From Hufsiella ginkgonis (lineage in GTDB: Bacteria > Bacteroidota > Bacteroidia > Sphingobacteriales > Sphingobacteriaceae), in NCBI RefSeq assembly GCF_009834915.1, contig NZ_WVHS01000002.1, positions 682,001-746,000 of the forward strand: a stretch of 64,000 bases of DNA, given 5' to 3'. A model generated the notes under the pieces. It made no database searches. It was not told where the DNA came from and saw only the letters and a list, made by a program, of their open reading frames with translations. The translations under genes and the position numbers were made by a program. Of the stretch, positions 16,808 through 25,432 are shown piece after piece. How positions within the stretch are numbered: position 1 is the first letter of the stretch; each line of letters begins with the position of its first letter.

Positions 16808-17479
16808 ATGGAAACAGGCGCAGTATTAACAGGCGATGTGATCGGATCAACCAGGACAGACCAGGAGTTCCTGCCTAAGCTGAAACGGGTATTGCACGAC
16901 GTAAACCAACAGTTTTCTGCCCGGCATGACCGTTATGAAATATACCGTGGCGACAGTTTCCAGTTCGTACTGCGCGGAAACGCGGGTTTAAGTTTAAAAG
17001 CGGCTATTCTTATCCGTGCAGGGTTGAAAAGTGAAACGATCTACCCGGAATTTCCTGCCAGGTTCGATGCCCGGATCGCCATGGGCATCGGTAACCTCGC
17101 CCGTGTTCAACACAAGCCCGGAGAATCGAACGAGGAAGCGTTTATCATCTCCGGAAAATTGCTCGACGGGCTGGAAAAGGAAAAATATAACCTGGTTGCG
17201 GGTATGAACAACCCGGCATGGATTAACCTGCTGAACGTAGCTACCCGCTGGGCAGATCACATTATTTCGAACTGGTCGGCCGCATCGGCGGATACGCTGT
17301 ACCTGCACTGGCTGAAAGAGCTTAACCAGTCTGAGATCGCCGCCGCATTCGGGATCACGCAGCCGGGCGCTCATAAACGCTTTCAACAGGCGAAGATTGA
17401 ATACCTTGCTTTCTGCGAAGAGAACTTCAGGAAAACCGTTAACGAATTGCTCAATGACCGGGATCACCATACTGCTTAA
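16808..17479 (+). CDS. SatD-family protein with cyclase-like core and C-terminal HTH
   Basis: 223 residues. The N-terminal two-thirds match the SatD family (VLTGDVIGSTR, YEIYRGDSFQFVL, ARIAMGIG, AFIISGKLLDGLE). I read these as cognate to class III nucleotide cyclase motifs: Asp10 in the GDVIGST strand, Asp49 in RGDSF, Arg89 in a RIGxxxG-like strand, then a helix at the N-x-A-x-R position that lacks the canonical Asn. The end (about 165-205, LNQSEIAAAFGITQPGAHKR) is a sigma-region-4/HTH-like helix pair. No catalytic activity is established. It overlaps the DUF3307 gene by 26 nt and sits behind three palindromes. Confidence 0.8.
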   Translation: METGAVLTGDVIGSTRTDQEFLPKLKRVLHDVNQQFSARHDRYEIYRGDSFQFVLRGNAGLSLKAAILIRAGLKSETIYPEFPARFDARIAMGIGNLARVQHKPGESNEEAFIISGKLLDGLEKEKYNLVAGMNNPAWINLLNVATRWADHIISNWSAASADTLYLHWLKELNQSEIAAAFGITQPGAHKRFQQAKIEYLAFCEENFRKTVNELLNDRDHHTA

Positions 17480-18206
17480 ACTGCTGGCGGCGCACCTGCT
17501 CGGCGACTTTATCTTCCAGGGAAGAAAAGATGCGGAAGCGAAGAACAGGAAGATCCTCACGCTCGCCTTGGTTAAACACCTTCTCATCCACGCCGCTTGT
17601 ATATTGGCACTGTTCCTGTTTAATATAGACTACCTCGTGGTCATCGTTATCCTCGTAAGCCACCTCCTGATCGATATGGGCAAGATAGGGTATCACCTAC
17701 GCCTGCGGAAAGCGCAGGAGCGCGACCCCGGTATGGATGTACAGCACCGGCCGCTTATCGCTTTTGCGCTCGACCAGGCGGCGCACGTCGTAGTGATCGT
17801 GGCCTGCTGGGCGTGGACCACCGGCCAATATAGCGCACTCGGGCAACCCTTGCCGGCCAAAATATGGATCGTACTTGTGGCCTACCTGGCGGTGAGCCTC
17901 CCTGCATCCGTATTTATCAGCATCTGCGTAAAACGATGGGAGGAGCCAGTTACCGGCGGTTTGCCGAATGCAGGCAAGCTTATCGGTCTCATTGAACGGG
18001 CGCTGGTGCTCAGCTTCATCTTACAGGGCAGCCTGGCGGCCATCGGTTTCCTGATGGCTGCAAAATCGATCTTGCGCATCGGCGACCTGAGAGACGACAA
18101 GGACCACCGAAAAACCGAATACATTTTAATCGGCACGTTACTTAGCTTCAGTATTACGATCATTACCGGCATCATCGCCTTGTATTTTATTCAACTTACG
18201 CCATAA
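17454..18206 (+). CDS. DUF3307 integral membrane protein, SatD partner
   Basis: The start is set at ATG 17454 inside satD, giving 250 residues; an earlier start lies wholly within satD. About six TM helices. Polar motifs inside membrane-near segments (HLLGDFIFQ at about 13-21, KHLLIHA, SHLLIDMGK, and the C-terminal GFLMAAKSILR) mark DUF3307. The function is unknown. The 26-nt overlap with satD and the 2-nt gap to pyrC suggest one transcript; pairing of DUF3307 with SatD points to a membrane effector or transporter for a SatD-made or SatD-sensed signal, which is inference. Confidence 0.8.
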   Translation: MTGITILLKLLAAHLLGDFIFQGRKDAEAKNRKILTLALVKHLLIHAACILALFLFNIDYLVVIVILVSHLLIDMGKIGYHLRLRKAQERDPGMDVQHRPLIAFALDQAAHVVVIVACWAWTTGQYSALGQPLPAKIWIVLVAYLAVSLPASVFISICVKRWEEPVTGGLPNAGKLIGLIERALVLSFILQGSLAAIGFLMAAKSILRIGDLRDDKDHRKTEYILIGTLLSFSITIITGIIALYFIQLTP

Positions 18207-18208
18207 CC

Positions 18209-19543
18209 ATGTCATCATTACTCATTAAATCTGCAACGGTTGTTAATGAAGGCCGGCAATTCACCGCAGATGTGCTCATCAGGGACCGCCTGATCGAAAA
18301 GATCGCCCCGGAGATCGGTGATTTTTCGGGACCGGAGATCAACGCGGCAGGATTGCATCTTTTTCCCGGGTGTATAGACGACCAGGTACACTTTCGCGAG
18401 CCCGGGCTCACTCATAAAGCCGACATCTTTAACGAAAGCCGGGCTGCCGTAGCCGGGGGAATCACTTCCTTCATGGAGATGCCCAACACCGTACCCAACA
18501 CACTTACCCAGGAGTTACTGGCCGATAAGTATAGCATCGCATCAAAAAACTCGCTGGCCAATTACTCCTTTTACATGGGTGCTTCTAACGACAACCTCGA
18601 AGAAGTGCTGCGCACCGATGCGGCCAACGTTTGCGGCATCAAGGTGTTTATGGGCTCATCGACCGGTAATATGCTGGTAGATAATGAGAAAACGCTCGAG
18701 AACATCTTCTCCTCCACCCCGATGCTTATCGCCACGCATTGCGAGGACGAAGACACCATCCGCCGCAACCTGCAACTATTCAAAGACAAGTACGGAGAAA
18801 ATTTAACCCCCGAAATGCATCCACTTATCCGCAGCGCGGAAGCCTGTTATACTTCCTCCTCGTTCGCGGTGGCGCTCGCAAAAAAGCATGGGTCGAGGCT
18901 GCATATCCTCCACATTTCCAGCGGGAAAGAAACCGGCCTGTTCAGTAACGCTGTTCCGCTAAGCGAAAAAAAGATCACGGCCGAAGCATGTATCCACCAT
19001 CTATGGTTTTCAGACGCCGACTACGCCGAAAAAGGCAACTGGATCAAGTGGAACCCGGCCATCAAAACCGACGACGATCGCCGGGAGATCTTCCGGGCGG
19101 TGCTCGACGGGCGCATCGACGTGATCGCTACCGACCACGCGCCACATACCATCGCCGAAAAGTCGCAGCCCTACAGCCAGGCGCCATCTGGCGGCCCGTT
19201 GGTACAACATGCCTTAACGGCGATGCTTGAATTGTACCACCAAGGAAAAATATCGCTCGACGATATTGCCGAAAAAATGGCACATCACCCGGCAATCTGC
19301 TTCCGGTTAGCCAACCGGGGGTTTATCCGGGAAGGCTATGCGGCCGATCTCGTGCTGGTAAACCTGCACCAGCCATGGGTAGTGAACCACGCCAACGTAC
19401 TATCTAAATGCGGCTGGAGCCCGTTTGAAGGACAAACCTTTCAGTCGGCGGTTACCCACACGCTCGTTTCGGGGCACCTGGCTTACCACAACGGGAAGTT
19501 CAATGAATCAAGAATGGGCGAGCGGCTCAGGTTCTCCGTATAA
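18209..19543 (+). CDS. pyrC: Dihydroorotase (PyrC, amidohydrolase)
   Basis: A 444-residue amidohydrolase cyclising carbamoyl-aspartate to dihydroorotate in pyrimidine synthesis. Motifs: metal-site DDQVHFREPG (57-66), carboxylated-Lys region GIKVFMGSSTGN, ATHCEDE, LHILHISSGKE and the catalytic Asp in VIATDHAPHT. The first His of the normal HxH pair is Gln (Gln59), as in a subset of Bacteroidota dihydroorotases. Other ligands are intact, so activity is plausible. The gene starts 2 nt after DUF3307. Confidence 0.9.
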   Translation: MSSLLIKSATVVNEGRQFTADVLIRDRLIEKIAPEIGDFSGPEINAAGLHLFPGCIDDQVHFREPGLTHKADIFNESRAAVAGGITSFMEMPNTVPNTLTQELLADKYSIASKNSLANYSFYMGASNDNLEEVLRTDAANVCGIKVFMGSSTGNMLVDNEKTLENIFSSTPMLIATHCEDEDTIRRNLQLFKDKYGENLTPEMHPLIRSAEACYTSSSFAVALAKKHGSRLHILHISSGKETGLFSNAVPLSEKKITAEACIHHLWFSDADYAEKGNWIKWNPAIKTDDDRREIFRAVLDGRIDVIATDHAPHTIAEKSQPYSQAPSGGPLVQHALTAMLELYHQGKISLDDIAEKMAHHPAICFRLANRGFIREGYAADLVLVNLHQPWVVNHANVLSKCGWSPFEGQTFQSAVTHTLVSGHLAYHNGKFNESRMGERLRFSV

Positions 19544-19743
19544 TAAGCTAAAAGGCGAAAGCTCAGGTGTATTCAAGTAAACGCAGCATATTGTTCGAAA
19601 ACAGGCTTCATGCTTTCAGCTTTATGCTTTAACCTTGAAGAATTGATCCAAAACAATTATTTAGCGAGTGTCATTTTCGGCTGATTATCCGCGGGCAACT
19701 ACCCGTTACGGGTTATTCGCTACTCATTAAGTAATTCATTACC

Positions 19744-19751
19744 TACCTTTG
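19744..19751 (+). promoter_or_regulatory. Bacteroidota -7 element for hscA
   Basis: TACCTTTG matches TAnnTTTG, 22 nt before the hscA ATG. The 230-bp gap after pyrC holds no gene; its left part contains only short repeated words such as ATGCTTT. Confidence 0.45.
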
Positions 19752-19773
19752 AACACCAGTACAAACACCTTTT

Positions 19774-21633
19774 ATGGCAAAAGTTTCCATCAACCTGGCA
19801 ACAGGTTCCATTCAAAAAGAAGATATTATCGCCGGGATCGACCTCGGTACTACCAATAGTTTAGTTGCCTTTATTACCCCCGAGGGCAACCCACAGGTAA
19901 TAAACGACACCGGCAAAGGCGTGCTCGTGCCGTCTATTATCCATTTCGGCGCCGATAACCAGGTTACGGTAGGCAACGAGGCACGCGGTTTCCTGCTTAC
20001 CGACCCGGGGAGGACCATCTTCTCGGTGAAACGGTTGCTCGGCAGGTCGTATGCCGACATCGAAGCTTATAAAGACCTTTTTTCCTACAAGATCATCGAC
20101 GACAACTCCGAAAGCCTCGTGAAAATAAACGTGGGCAACCAGTTTTTTACGCCTGTGGAACTCTCCGGCATGATCCTTAAGGAGCTGAAAGCGCGTGCCG
20201 AGCACGCGTTAAAAACAGCGGTCACCCGGGCTGTGATCACCGTTCCTGCCTATTTTAACGATAGTCAGCGCCAGGCTACGCGCGATGCCGGGAAACTGGC
20301 AGGCCTCGATGTGCTGCGCATCGTTAACGAACCTACCGCGGCAAGCCTGGCCTACGGCATCGGGCTCGACCCCGCCGAGGAGAAGGTGATCGCCGTGTAC
20401 GACCTGGGCGGCGGAACTTTCGACGTGTCCATTCTGCGCATCCAGAACGGTATTTTCGAAGTATTGGCAACCAATGGGAATACATTCTTGGGCGGCGACG
20501 ATTTTGACCGGATGATTGTGAATTACTGGGTGGAAATGAACAAGATAGACCCGGGAGCACTGGCCTCAGACAAAGAGCTGGCACAAGCCCTTCGCCTCAA
20601 GGCAGAAGAGGCAAAAAAAGCGCTGAGCACCCAGAACCTATTCAACGACACCGCGGCAGGATTCCCCTGCGCCATTACCCGGATTACGTTCGAGGAGCTT
20701 ATTCTTGCCAAGGTAGAAGAAACCATTACCTGCTGCAAAAACGCGCTGGCAGATGCGGGCATACAAACCAGCGAGATAAGGGAGGTGATCATGGTAGGGG
20801 GTTCTACCCGTACCCCGCTGGTTAAACAGAAAGTGGCCGGTTTTTTTGGAAGACCGGTACACGACGACATTGATCCCGACCAGGTAGTGGCGCTGGGCGC
20901 AGCCATCCAGGCCGACATATTATCTGGAAACCGCAAGGATATTCTCCTGCTGGACGTCACCCCGCTATCGCTCGGCATCGAAACCATGGGCGGTTTGATG
21001 GATGTGATCATCCCGCGGAACGCGCGCCTCCCCACCAAGGCCGGCCGCCAGTACACCACCTCGAAAGACGGGCAGGTGAACATGAAGATCGCTGTTTACC
21101 AGGGAGAACGGGACCTGGTAAAAGAAAACCGGAAGCTGGCCGAGTTCGATCTTAAAGGAATTCCTGCCATGCCGGCTGGTTTCCCCAAAGTTGACATTAA
21201 CTTCCTGTTAAACGCAGACGGGATCCTCACCATACAGGCGGTAGAGCTGCGCTCGGGCGTAAAACAGCAGGTAGAAGTAAAGCCCACGTACGGCCTTACG
21301 GATGCGGAAGTGGAACAGATGCTCCTCGATTCGGTGACGCACGCTAAGGAAGACGTTACCCAACGCATGCTGATCGAAGCCAGAACAGAAGGTTCCCAAA
21401 TGGTGTATACCGCAGAACGTTTCGTGGAAAAGAACAGGGAATACCTGGCGGAAGACGAGATCACCAAAACAAATGAAATGATCGGCTTGCTGAAACAATC
21501 GCTGGAATCCGGCGATAAAGACCTGATCCTGAAGAAACTGGATGAACTGAACGACTATACCCGCCCTTTTGCCGAACGGGTAATGGACCTCGCCATCGGC
21601 AAAGCCATGAAGGGAAAAGAGATCGGATCCTGA
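19774..21633 (+). CDS. hscA: Fe-S cluster assembly Hsp70 chaperone HscA
   Basis: A 619-residue Hsp70. ATPase signatures: [15 protein letters not shown] (about 20-34), [14 protein letters not shown] (about 208-221) and [14 protein letters not shown]. The C-terminal part is a substrate-binding beta-sandwich and helical lid. The protein starts 15 residues before the first strand like HscA rather than DnaK, and lacks the DnaK Gly/Asp-rich tail. HscA with HscB remodels IscU to deliver Fe-S clusters. It agrees with the fdx and iscX genes at 6.5-7 kb. A co-oriented small gene follows after 3 nt. Confidence 0.92.
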   Translation: MAKVSINLATGSIQKEDIIAGIDLGTTNSLVAFITPEGNPQVINDTGKGVLVPSIIHFGADNQVTVGNEARGFLLTDPGRTIFSVKRLLGRSYADIEAYKDLFSYKIIDDNSESLVKINVGNQFFTPVELSGMILKELKARAEHALKTAVTRAVITVPAYFNDSQRQATRDAGKLAGLDVLRIVNEPTAASLAYGIGLDPAEEKVIAVYDLGGGTFDVSILRIQNGIFEVLATNGNTFLGGDDFDRMIVNYWVEMNKIDPGALASDKELAQALRLKAEEAKKALSTQNLFNDTAAGFPCAITRITFEELILAKVEETITCCKNALADAGIQTSEIREVIMVGGSTRTPLVKQKVAGFFGRPVHDDIDPDQVVALGAAIQADILSGNRKDILLLDVTPLSLGIETMGGLMDVIIPRNARLPTKAGRQYTTSKDGQVNMKIAVYQGERDLVKENRKLAEFDLKGIPAMPAGFPKVDINFLLNADGILTIQAVELRSGVKQQVEVKPTYGLTDAEVEQMLLDSVTHAKEDVTQRMLIEARTEGSQMVYTAERFVEKNREYLAEDEITKTNEMIGLLKQSLESGDKDLILKKLDELNDYTRPFAERVMDLAIGKAMKGKEIGS

Positions 21634-21636
21634 CAT

Positions 21637-22083
21637 ATGATGCACTATCTATTCCTCCGCAAACCCGGGATCCTGGTCGGGTTGCTCCTTATTTCAGGGA
21701 GTTTCGCAACAGACCGCACAAAGGGTACCGCACCCGCGTTTGTGAAAGGCAGCTTTACCGACGACTACGGGATCAAATACACCATCACCGACACGCTATG
21801 GACGCAGCTTCCGCGTACCCGGTTCCACATCATTCGCTGGAACACGAAAGATCAATACCTGGTTGCGCGAAACGATGCAAAGAACCCGGGAGAACCCGGC
21901 TTATACACCCGGATCGACTACCTGCAATTTGAAGGCATGGACCCCTGGAAATGGGGCTTTTGTCTCAGCGCGTATGATGCCGCCAACGACTCCATCGCGG
22001 AAGCTACGGCTGTTGCCGATCGTAAAAACCCCAAAAAAGGGTGCAACGGGTACCCGTTCTCGCGGATGAAACGCATCAGGTAA
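21637..22083 (+). CDS. Conserved hypothetical secreted protein downstream of hscA
   Basis: 148 residues with a probable signal peptide (about 1-25, LVGLLLISGSFA). No domain is recognised; the body has Trp/Tyr-rich strands (TLWTQLPRTRFHIIRW, DPWKWGFCLSAY) and an end GCNGYPFSRMKR that I believe is the natural C-terminus of a Bacteroidota hypothetical family. It is 3 nt from hscA and probably cotranscribed. A decayed reading frame overlaps its last codons. Confidence 0.7.
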   Translation: MMHYLFLRKPGILVGLLLISGSFATDRTKGTAPAFVKGSFTDDYGIKYTITDTLWTQLPRTRFHIIRWNTKDQYLVARNDAKNPGEPGLYTRIDYLQFEGMDPWKWGFCLSAYDAANDSIAEATAVADRKNPKKGCNGYPFSRMKRIR

Positions 22084-22397
22084 AGCTTTTTCCCCGCGAA
22101 GATTTTTTTACCCCCGGCGGAGCAGAGGTCCAACCCTGGGGTTGCGAGAGTTATGGGCTCACCTTCCGTTTCGAAACCAGCCGTTTCGCAGACGATCCGG
22201 TCGACCTCGCTACTTGACAGAAAAACGCAGTGGTACTGGTCAAAGAAATTATTGAAGGCATTGATGCACCTGTCGATCTGTTACACGGTATTGAGCTTTT
22301 TGAAAAACACCCGGAAACTCACCCGGACGAGAAACCCGACAAGAAAGTCATGTTAACGAAACCGATAAGCCTTGTTACCTCACCTTCTCAAGATTGA
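22041..22397 (+). pseudogene. Decayed coding stretch with an in-frame stop
   Basis: One frame from 22041 to TGA 22395-22397 reads with coding character except for one internal TGA (about 22216): KLFPREDFFTPGGAEVQPWG, FRFETSRFADDPVDLAT, stop, KNAVVLVKEIIEGIDAPVD, LLHGIELFEKHPETHPDEKP. It has no good start and overlaps the upstream gene. The family is not recognised. Two readings are possible: a gene broken by a nonsense mutation, or two unrelated gene tails joined by deletion. Confidence 0.4.
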
Positions 22398-22524
22398 GAA
22401 ACTGGAGATTCAAAATTTGCGGTCGGGATAACATTCGTACAGAGCCCGTTATAAACGGTGCATTTTTTTGCCGCCACCTGTAAGGTTTACGGTTATCTGT
22501 CAACTAATAGCGGTAAATAACCAT

Positions 22525-22716
22525 ATGAAATTACTGACTATCGCCCTTCTCCTGTCGCTGATGTCCTGCGGCCGTGAGTCCTCCCCCGAAGGGAGGTCGC
22601 AACTCAGGGACGAAAAATTACACGCGGCCGTCGACAGCCTTAAAGCAGAGAACCTGTCTATGATGGACAGTATCCGCTCATTAAGCCGGCAAATACAAGA
22701 GATCAAGGGGCAATAA
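22525..22716 (+). CDS. Small coiled-coil lipoprotein upstream of a sigma factor
   Basis: The start at ATG 22525 gives 63 residues with a lipoprotein signal (MKLLTIALLLSLMSC, lipobox Cys at 15) and a following heptad-like helix (AAVDSLKAENLSMMDSIRSL). It lies 12 nt before a sigma factor gene in the same direction. A role in sigma control or envelope sensing is only suggested by position. Confidence 0.6.
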   Translation: MKLLTIALLLSLMSCGRESSPEGRSQLRDEKLHAAVDSLKAENLSMMDSIRSLSRQIQEIKGQ

Positions 22717-22728
22717 GCCGCTGCCGCG

Positions 22729-23208
22729 ATGGATGAAACCGTATTCCTGCAACTGGTTACCGCCAACCAGGGCATTATCCACAAGATCTGCCGGTTGTAC
22801 CGCAATGGTACAACAGATCGCGAGGACCTGTTCCAGGAAATCGTATTCCAGCTATGGAAAGCGTTCCCTGCCTTTAAAGGAAACGCCAGGGTAAGCACCT
22901 GGATGTACAGGATCGCACTGAATACGGCCATCGCATCCTTCCGAAAGAAAAAACCCGACATCACGTATCCCGACGCGCTGCCGGACCTGCACGAAGAACC
23001 CCGGGTAAATGAGGAGCAGGCCCTCAGGCAGGATCAGCTTTTTAACGCGATTGCACGGCTGGACGATAGTGAAAAAGCGCTCATCACACTTTACCTGGAA
23101 GAATTAACGTATCATGAGATCGCAGAGATCATGGGGATCAGCGAAAACAATGTTGGTGTGAAACTAAACCGGGTAAAAAACAAGATCAGGAAACTTTTAA
23201 CAACCTAA
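22729..23208 (+). CDS. ECF RNA polymerase sigma factor
   Basis: 159 residues with region 2 (ICRLYRNGTTDREDLFQEIV, VSTWMYRIALNTAI) and region 4 (LEELTYHEIAEIMGISENNVG and KLNRVKNKIRK). The whole sigma70-ECF core is present. The stop is 2 nt before the next gene, whose product has membrane helices and fits an anti-sigma or co-regulator. Target genes are unknown. Confidence 0.93.
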   Translation: MDETVFLQLVTANQGIIHKICRLYRNGTTDREDLFQEIVFQLWKAFPAFKGNARVSTWMYRIALNTAIASFRKKKPDITYPDALPDLHEEPRVNEEQALRQDQLFNAIARLDDSEKALITLYLEELTYHEIAEIMGISENNVGVKLNRVKNKIRKLLTT

Positions 23209-23210
23209 CC

Positions 23211-23753
23211 ATGGAACTCGACGAATTTAGATCCGCCTGGAACACGCCCGTATCACTCTCAAAAACACCTGCCGACATCAAAACGATGCTATCGGAAAAC
23301 AGGCACCCCGTGCTCAAACAGATCAGGCGGCAGTCGCTGCTGGAGATCGCCGGGTGGACGATCTTTCTCGCATGTTGTTACACGATGTTTGACGGCGACC
23401 GCAAACCGCTGTGGATCAATATCACGCTCGTCATTTCGGTGCTCCTGCCATTGGCCCACAATACGGCCGGTTACCTTGGCGCAAAGAACCTGGTAAAAGG
23501 CACTGACTTGAAACGATCGCTGGAAAATTATCACAGGTCGTTAAAAACGTTCGCAGCTTTATCCGTTGCCGCGCGCACATTATTCGGCACGGGCCTGGTG
23601 TTATTTTTTACCTATGGATTAAGACTCAATTTAACAAGAATGCTGTCGTTAGGCGCGATCGCCCTGGTATTTGCCTTGCAGATATGGCTGCTGCTCCGAA
23701 TGTGGAATAAAAGGATCTCGTTACTTGGCAAAACAATCAGCGCCCTCCGCTGA
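23211..23753 (+). CDS. Membrane protein paired with the ECF sigma factor
   Basis: 180 residues: a soluble N-terminus starting MELDEFRSAWNTPV, then four TM helices (about 48-62, 70-88, 115-135, 143-162). The N-terminal sigma-binding-like helix and coupling to the sigma gene (2-nt gap) suggest an anti-sigma role; no zinc HxxxCxxC motif is seen, so it is not a ZAS-type anti-sigma factor. Confidence 0.72.
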   Translation: MELDEFRSAWNTPVSLSKTPADIKTMLSENRHPVLKQIRRQSLLEIAGWTIFLACCYTMFDGDRKPLWINITLVISVLLPLAHNTAGYLGAKNLVKGTDLKRSLENYHRSLKTFAALSVAARTLFGTGLVLFFTYGLRLNLTRMLSLGAIALVFALQIWLLLRMWNKRISLLGKTISALR

Positions 23754-23779
23754 TCCGCTACCGTGAATCTCCACATCTC

Positions 23780-24060
23780 CTACCCGCTTTTCCCCTTTAC
23801 ACACCTGAACCCCCAATTATTAGACGCACTGTTTATCTCCCCCTTTCCACGGCTTCCCGCGCGCGGCGCAGCATCCGTATAAGCGGGATCATTGGTGCCC
23901 ATCTTAAACGTACCCGGAGGCACCCATACCATTTTGGCCGGAACGGTATCACAGGCTGGGTGTATGATTCTGCGGCGCCGGGGCTTTTAGTTCCCTGGTT
24001 ACAAGATGTCAGCATGATCGCGATCCATGCGAAAAGAATAGCTGCACGTAAAGATCTCAT
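23780..24060 (-). pseudogene. Formylglycine-generating-enzyme-like (SUMF1) gene, internally deleted and frameshifted
   Basis: The first part encodes a lipoprotein signal (ILFAWIAIMLTSCNQ). After a frameshift near 23955 the other frame gives AKMVWVPPGTFKMGTNDPAY, the start of a SUMF1/FGE domain, and ends ASNNWGFRCVKGK before TAG 23780-23782, the family's C-terminus. Of the usual ~300 residues only ~90 remain, so the catalytic centre has been deleted. The normal enzyme converts a sulfatase cysteine to formylglycine or acts in related redox maturation. It follows a small lipoprotein gene. Confidence 0.8.
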
Positions 24061-24062
24061 AG

Positions 24063-24296
24063 TTATTTTCCAGCCGATAGCACCCGCATACGCGACGGCG
24101 CCCCCTTACAGCAGGCAGCTTTGGGCAGCGATGGCGCATTGGGCGAACGCGGCACGCTCACTACCTTGCTGTTACCGGGCTTGGCTGTGTTAACCACCTG
24201 GTGCTGAACCGTATCGCCACCCTGCGCGCAACCGGCAATAACGAATACCGCAAGCATAAAAAAACAAACAGGCATTTTCGCCAGGCAGTATTTCAT
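24063..24296 (-). CDS. Small lipoprotein with CCxGxPSR motif
   Basis: Start taken at ATG 24296 (77 residues): a lipoprotein signal (VCFFMLAVFVIAGC, lipobox Cys about 23) and a short body ending in PKAACCKGAPSRMRVLSAG. I recall small proteins ending in CC..xPSR as frequent companions of SUMF1-type enzymes, and here a SUMF1-like remnant lies 2 nt downstream. This suggests a former two-gene module for a Cys-containing substrate or partner. Confidence 0.55.
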   Translation of the reverse strand: MKYCLAKMPVCFFMLAVFVIAGCAQGGDTVQHQVVNTAKPGNSKVVSVPRSPNAPSLPKAACCKGAPSRMRVLSAGK

Positions 24297-24400
24297 GCTG
24301 TGGGATAAGCGCATCAACAGTTATTAAACCCGCAATTGGTTCGGGTGATATGCAATATACGCGCTATCCGGAGAATAACCAACGAACCCCTATAAATTGA

Positions 24401-24691
24401 TCAATTGTCATGCCTTACCACCTCAATCTCTCCATTTATCTTTACCAGTTCCGCCGTCATTTCCTCCCTGTCCTTAGGCGCAATATAAATATTGTTCCAC
24501 CGGTCATACCTGATGATCATCCCGTGAAACCCCAGGGCCGGCCGGAAACCGCTCATTATGCTTTTGCTGAAGGTGATGGTCTTGATCCTGTCCACTTCTA
24601 TAACGTCCCTGAACGGCCCCGACCTGTATTCCAGTTTGCCTTCCTTAATGGCGTACCAGGTATCGAACCACAGCCGCAGGCAATAAAACAA
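24401..24691 (-). CDS. Truncated bacterial PH-domain protein
   Basis: From a TTG at 24691 this gives 96 residues: WFDTWYAIKEGKLEYRSGPF, DVIEVDRIKTITFSKSIMSG and IYIAPKDREEMTAEL form the bPH (DUF1648/YdbT-like) fold. The family normally has two N-terminal TM helices; here the sequence before residue 1 is repeat copy A (24679-24832), so the N-terminus has been lost or replaced. A continued open frame through the repeat is probably accidental. Confidence 0.6.
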   Translation of the reverse strand: MFYCLRLWFDTWYAIKEGKLEYRSGPFRDVIEVDRIKTITFSKSIMSGFRPALGFHGMIIRYDRWNNIYIAPKDREEMTAELVKINGEIEVVRHDN

Positions 24692-24832
24692 GGTCGCCCG
24701 AAGCCCGGGCGACCCGCAGGCGAGCCATACAATAAGGCGGCGGCTGGATGCGAGGAAGGAGCAGACAGAAGAGCCGACTATGAGGAAGAGGAAGGAAGGC
24801 GAAAGACATGACAGCCAGGAAGGCGCTGAACG
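24679..24832. repeat. ~150-bp direct repeat, copy A
   Basis: Nearly identical to 28268-28420 (only a handful of single-base differences and small indels). It contains GTCGCCC...GGGCGAC, a 7-bp inverted repeat near its left end (about 24694-24714). Copy A lies between the truncated PH gene and the ORF6N pseudogene. It is not a recognised insertion sequence and no transposase is present. Confidence 0.85.
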
Positions 24833-24841
24833 TGATCTTTT

Positions 24842-25340
24842 TCAGGATTTGCCTTTCAGCTTGTAACCTATCGGTGGTTTTTCCAGCTTTGGCTCGTCTT
24901 TCTTTTCCAGCAGTTCATCCAGGTAGCGGAACACGATCTCCATATTCTTGTCCTGGTTGTCCAGCTTTTTTTTGATCTTCTCGATCTCCAAACGGATCTC
25001 GGTATTATCGGGCCAGCATCTGCCTGATCCGGGTAAAGATCCTCATGATCTAGATGTTCACCGAGATCGCCCGGTCGCTATTCAGGATGCCCGATAACAT
25101 CGCTACACCCTGTTCGGTGAACGCATAAGGCAGGATCCTGGTACCGCCCCATCTTGCTATTCCATTTTGGAAGAGCAAGTTTTTGAACTCCTCGTCCAGC
25201 CGGAACATGAAGTCATCAGGGAACCGTTTGAGATTACGGGCTACGGCCTTGTTCAGGTTACCGGTGGTCACCTCGTAAAGCTCTGCTAAGTCTTTGTCCA
25301 GCATTACTTTATAACCCCGGATCACATAGATCTTATTCAT
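24842..25340 (-). pseudogene. ORF6N-domain protein, inactivated by nonsense and frameshift
   Basis: Start [20 protein letters not shown] and [20 protein letters not shown] are the ORF6N (KilA-N-like) DNA-binding domain found in phages and mobile elements. An in-frame TAG at 25050-25052 replaces the expected Gln (NI-Q-IMRIFTRIRQML), and one extra base near 25011 shifts the rest, which then reads DNTEIRLEIEKIKKKLDNQD and ends PPIGYKLKGKS at TGA 24842-24844. Repairing both recovers a full-length ~165-residue protein. Confidence 0.88.
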
Positions 25341-25432
25341 TACAATTCATCGGGGATCATCAGGTTAGGTGCCATAATTGAGGTTTAACGGAGGACGCAA
25401 TCTGCGACCTCCAAAGATATTTATCTGCTCTT

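Noticed and set aside
19560-19640. Repeated ATGCTTT/AGCTTTATGC words before hscA
   Set aside because: Short imperfect words common in AT-richer intergenic sequence; no regular spacing or palindromic form.
21990-22083. A frameshift joining the hypothetical gene at 21637 with the decayed frame at 22041
   Set aside because: The end GCNGYPFSRMKR looks like the gene's natural C-terminus, so the second frame is treated as separate.
24692-24832. Open frame through repeat copy A joined to the PH-domain fragment
   Set aside because: It is low-complexity and lacks TM helices of the PH family; the same repeat occurs elsewhere without that gene, so the continuation is probably accidental.
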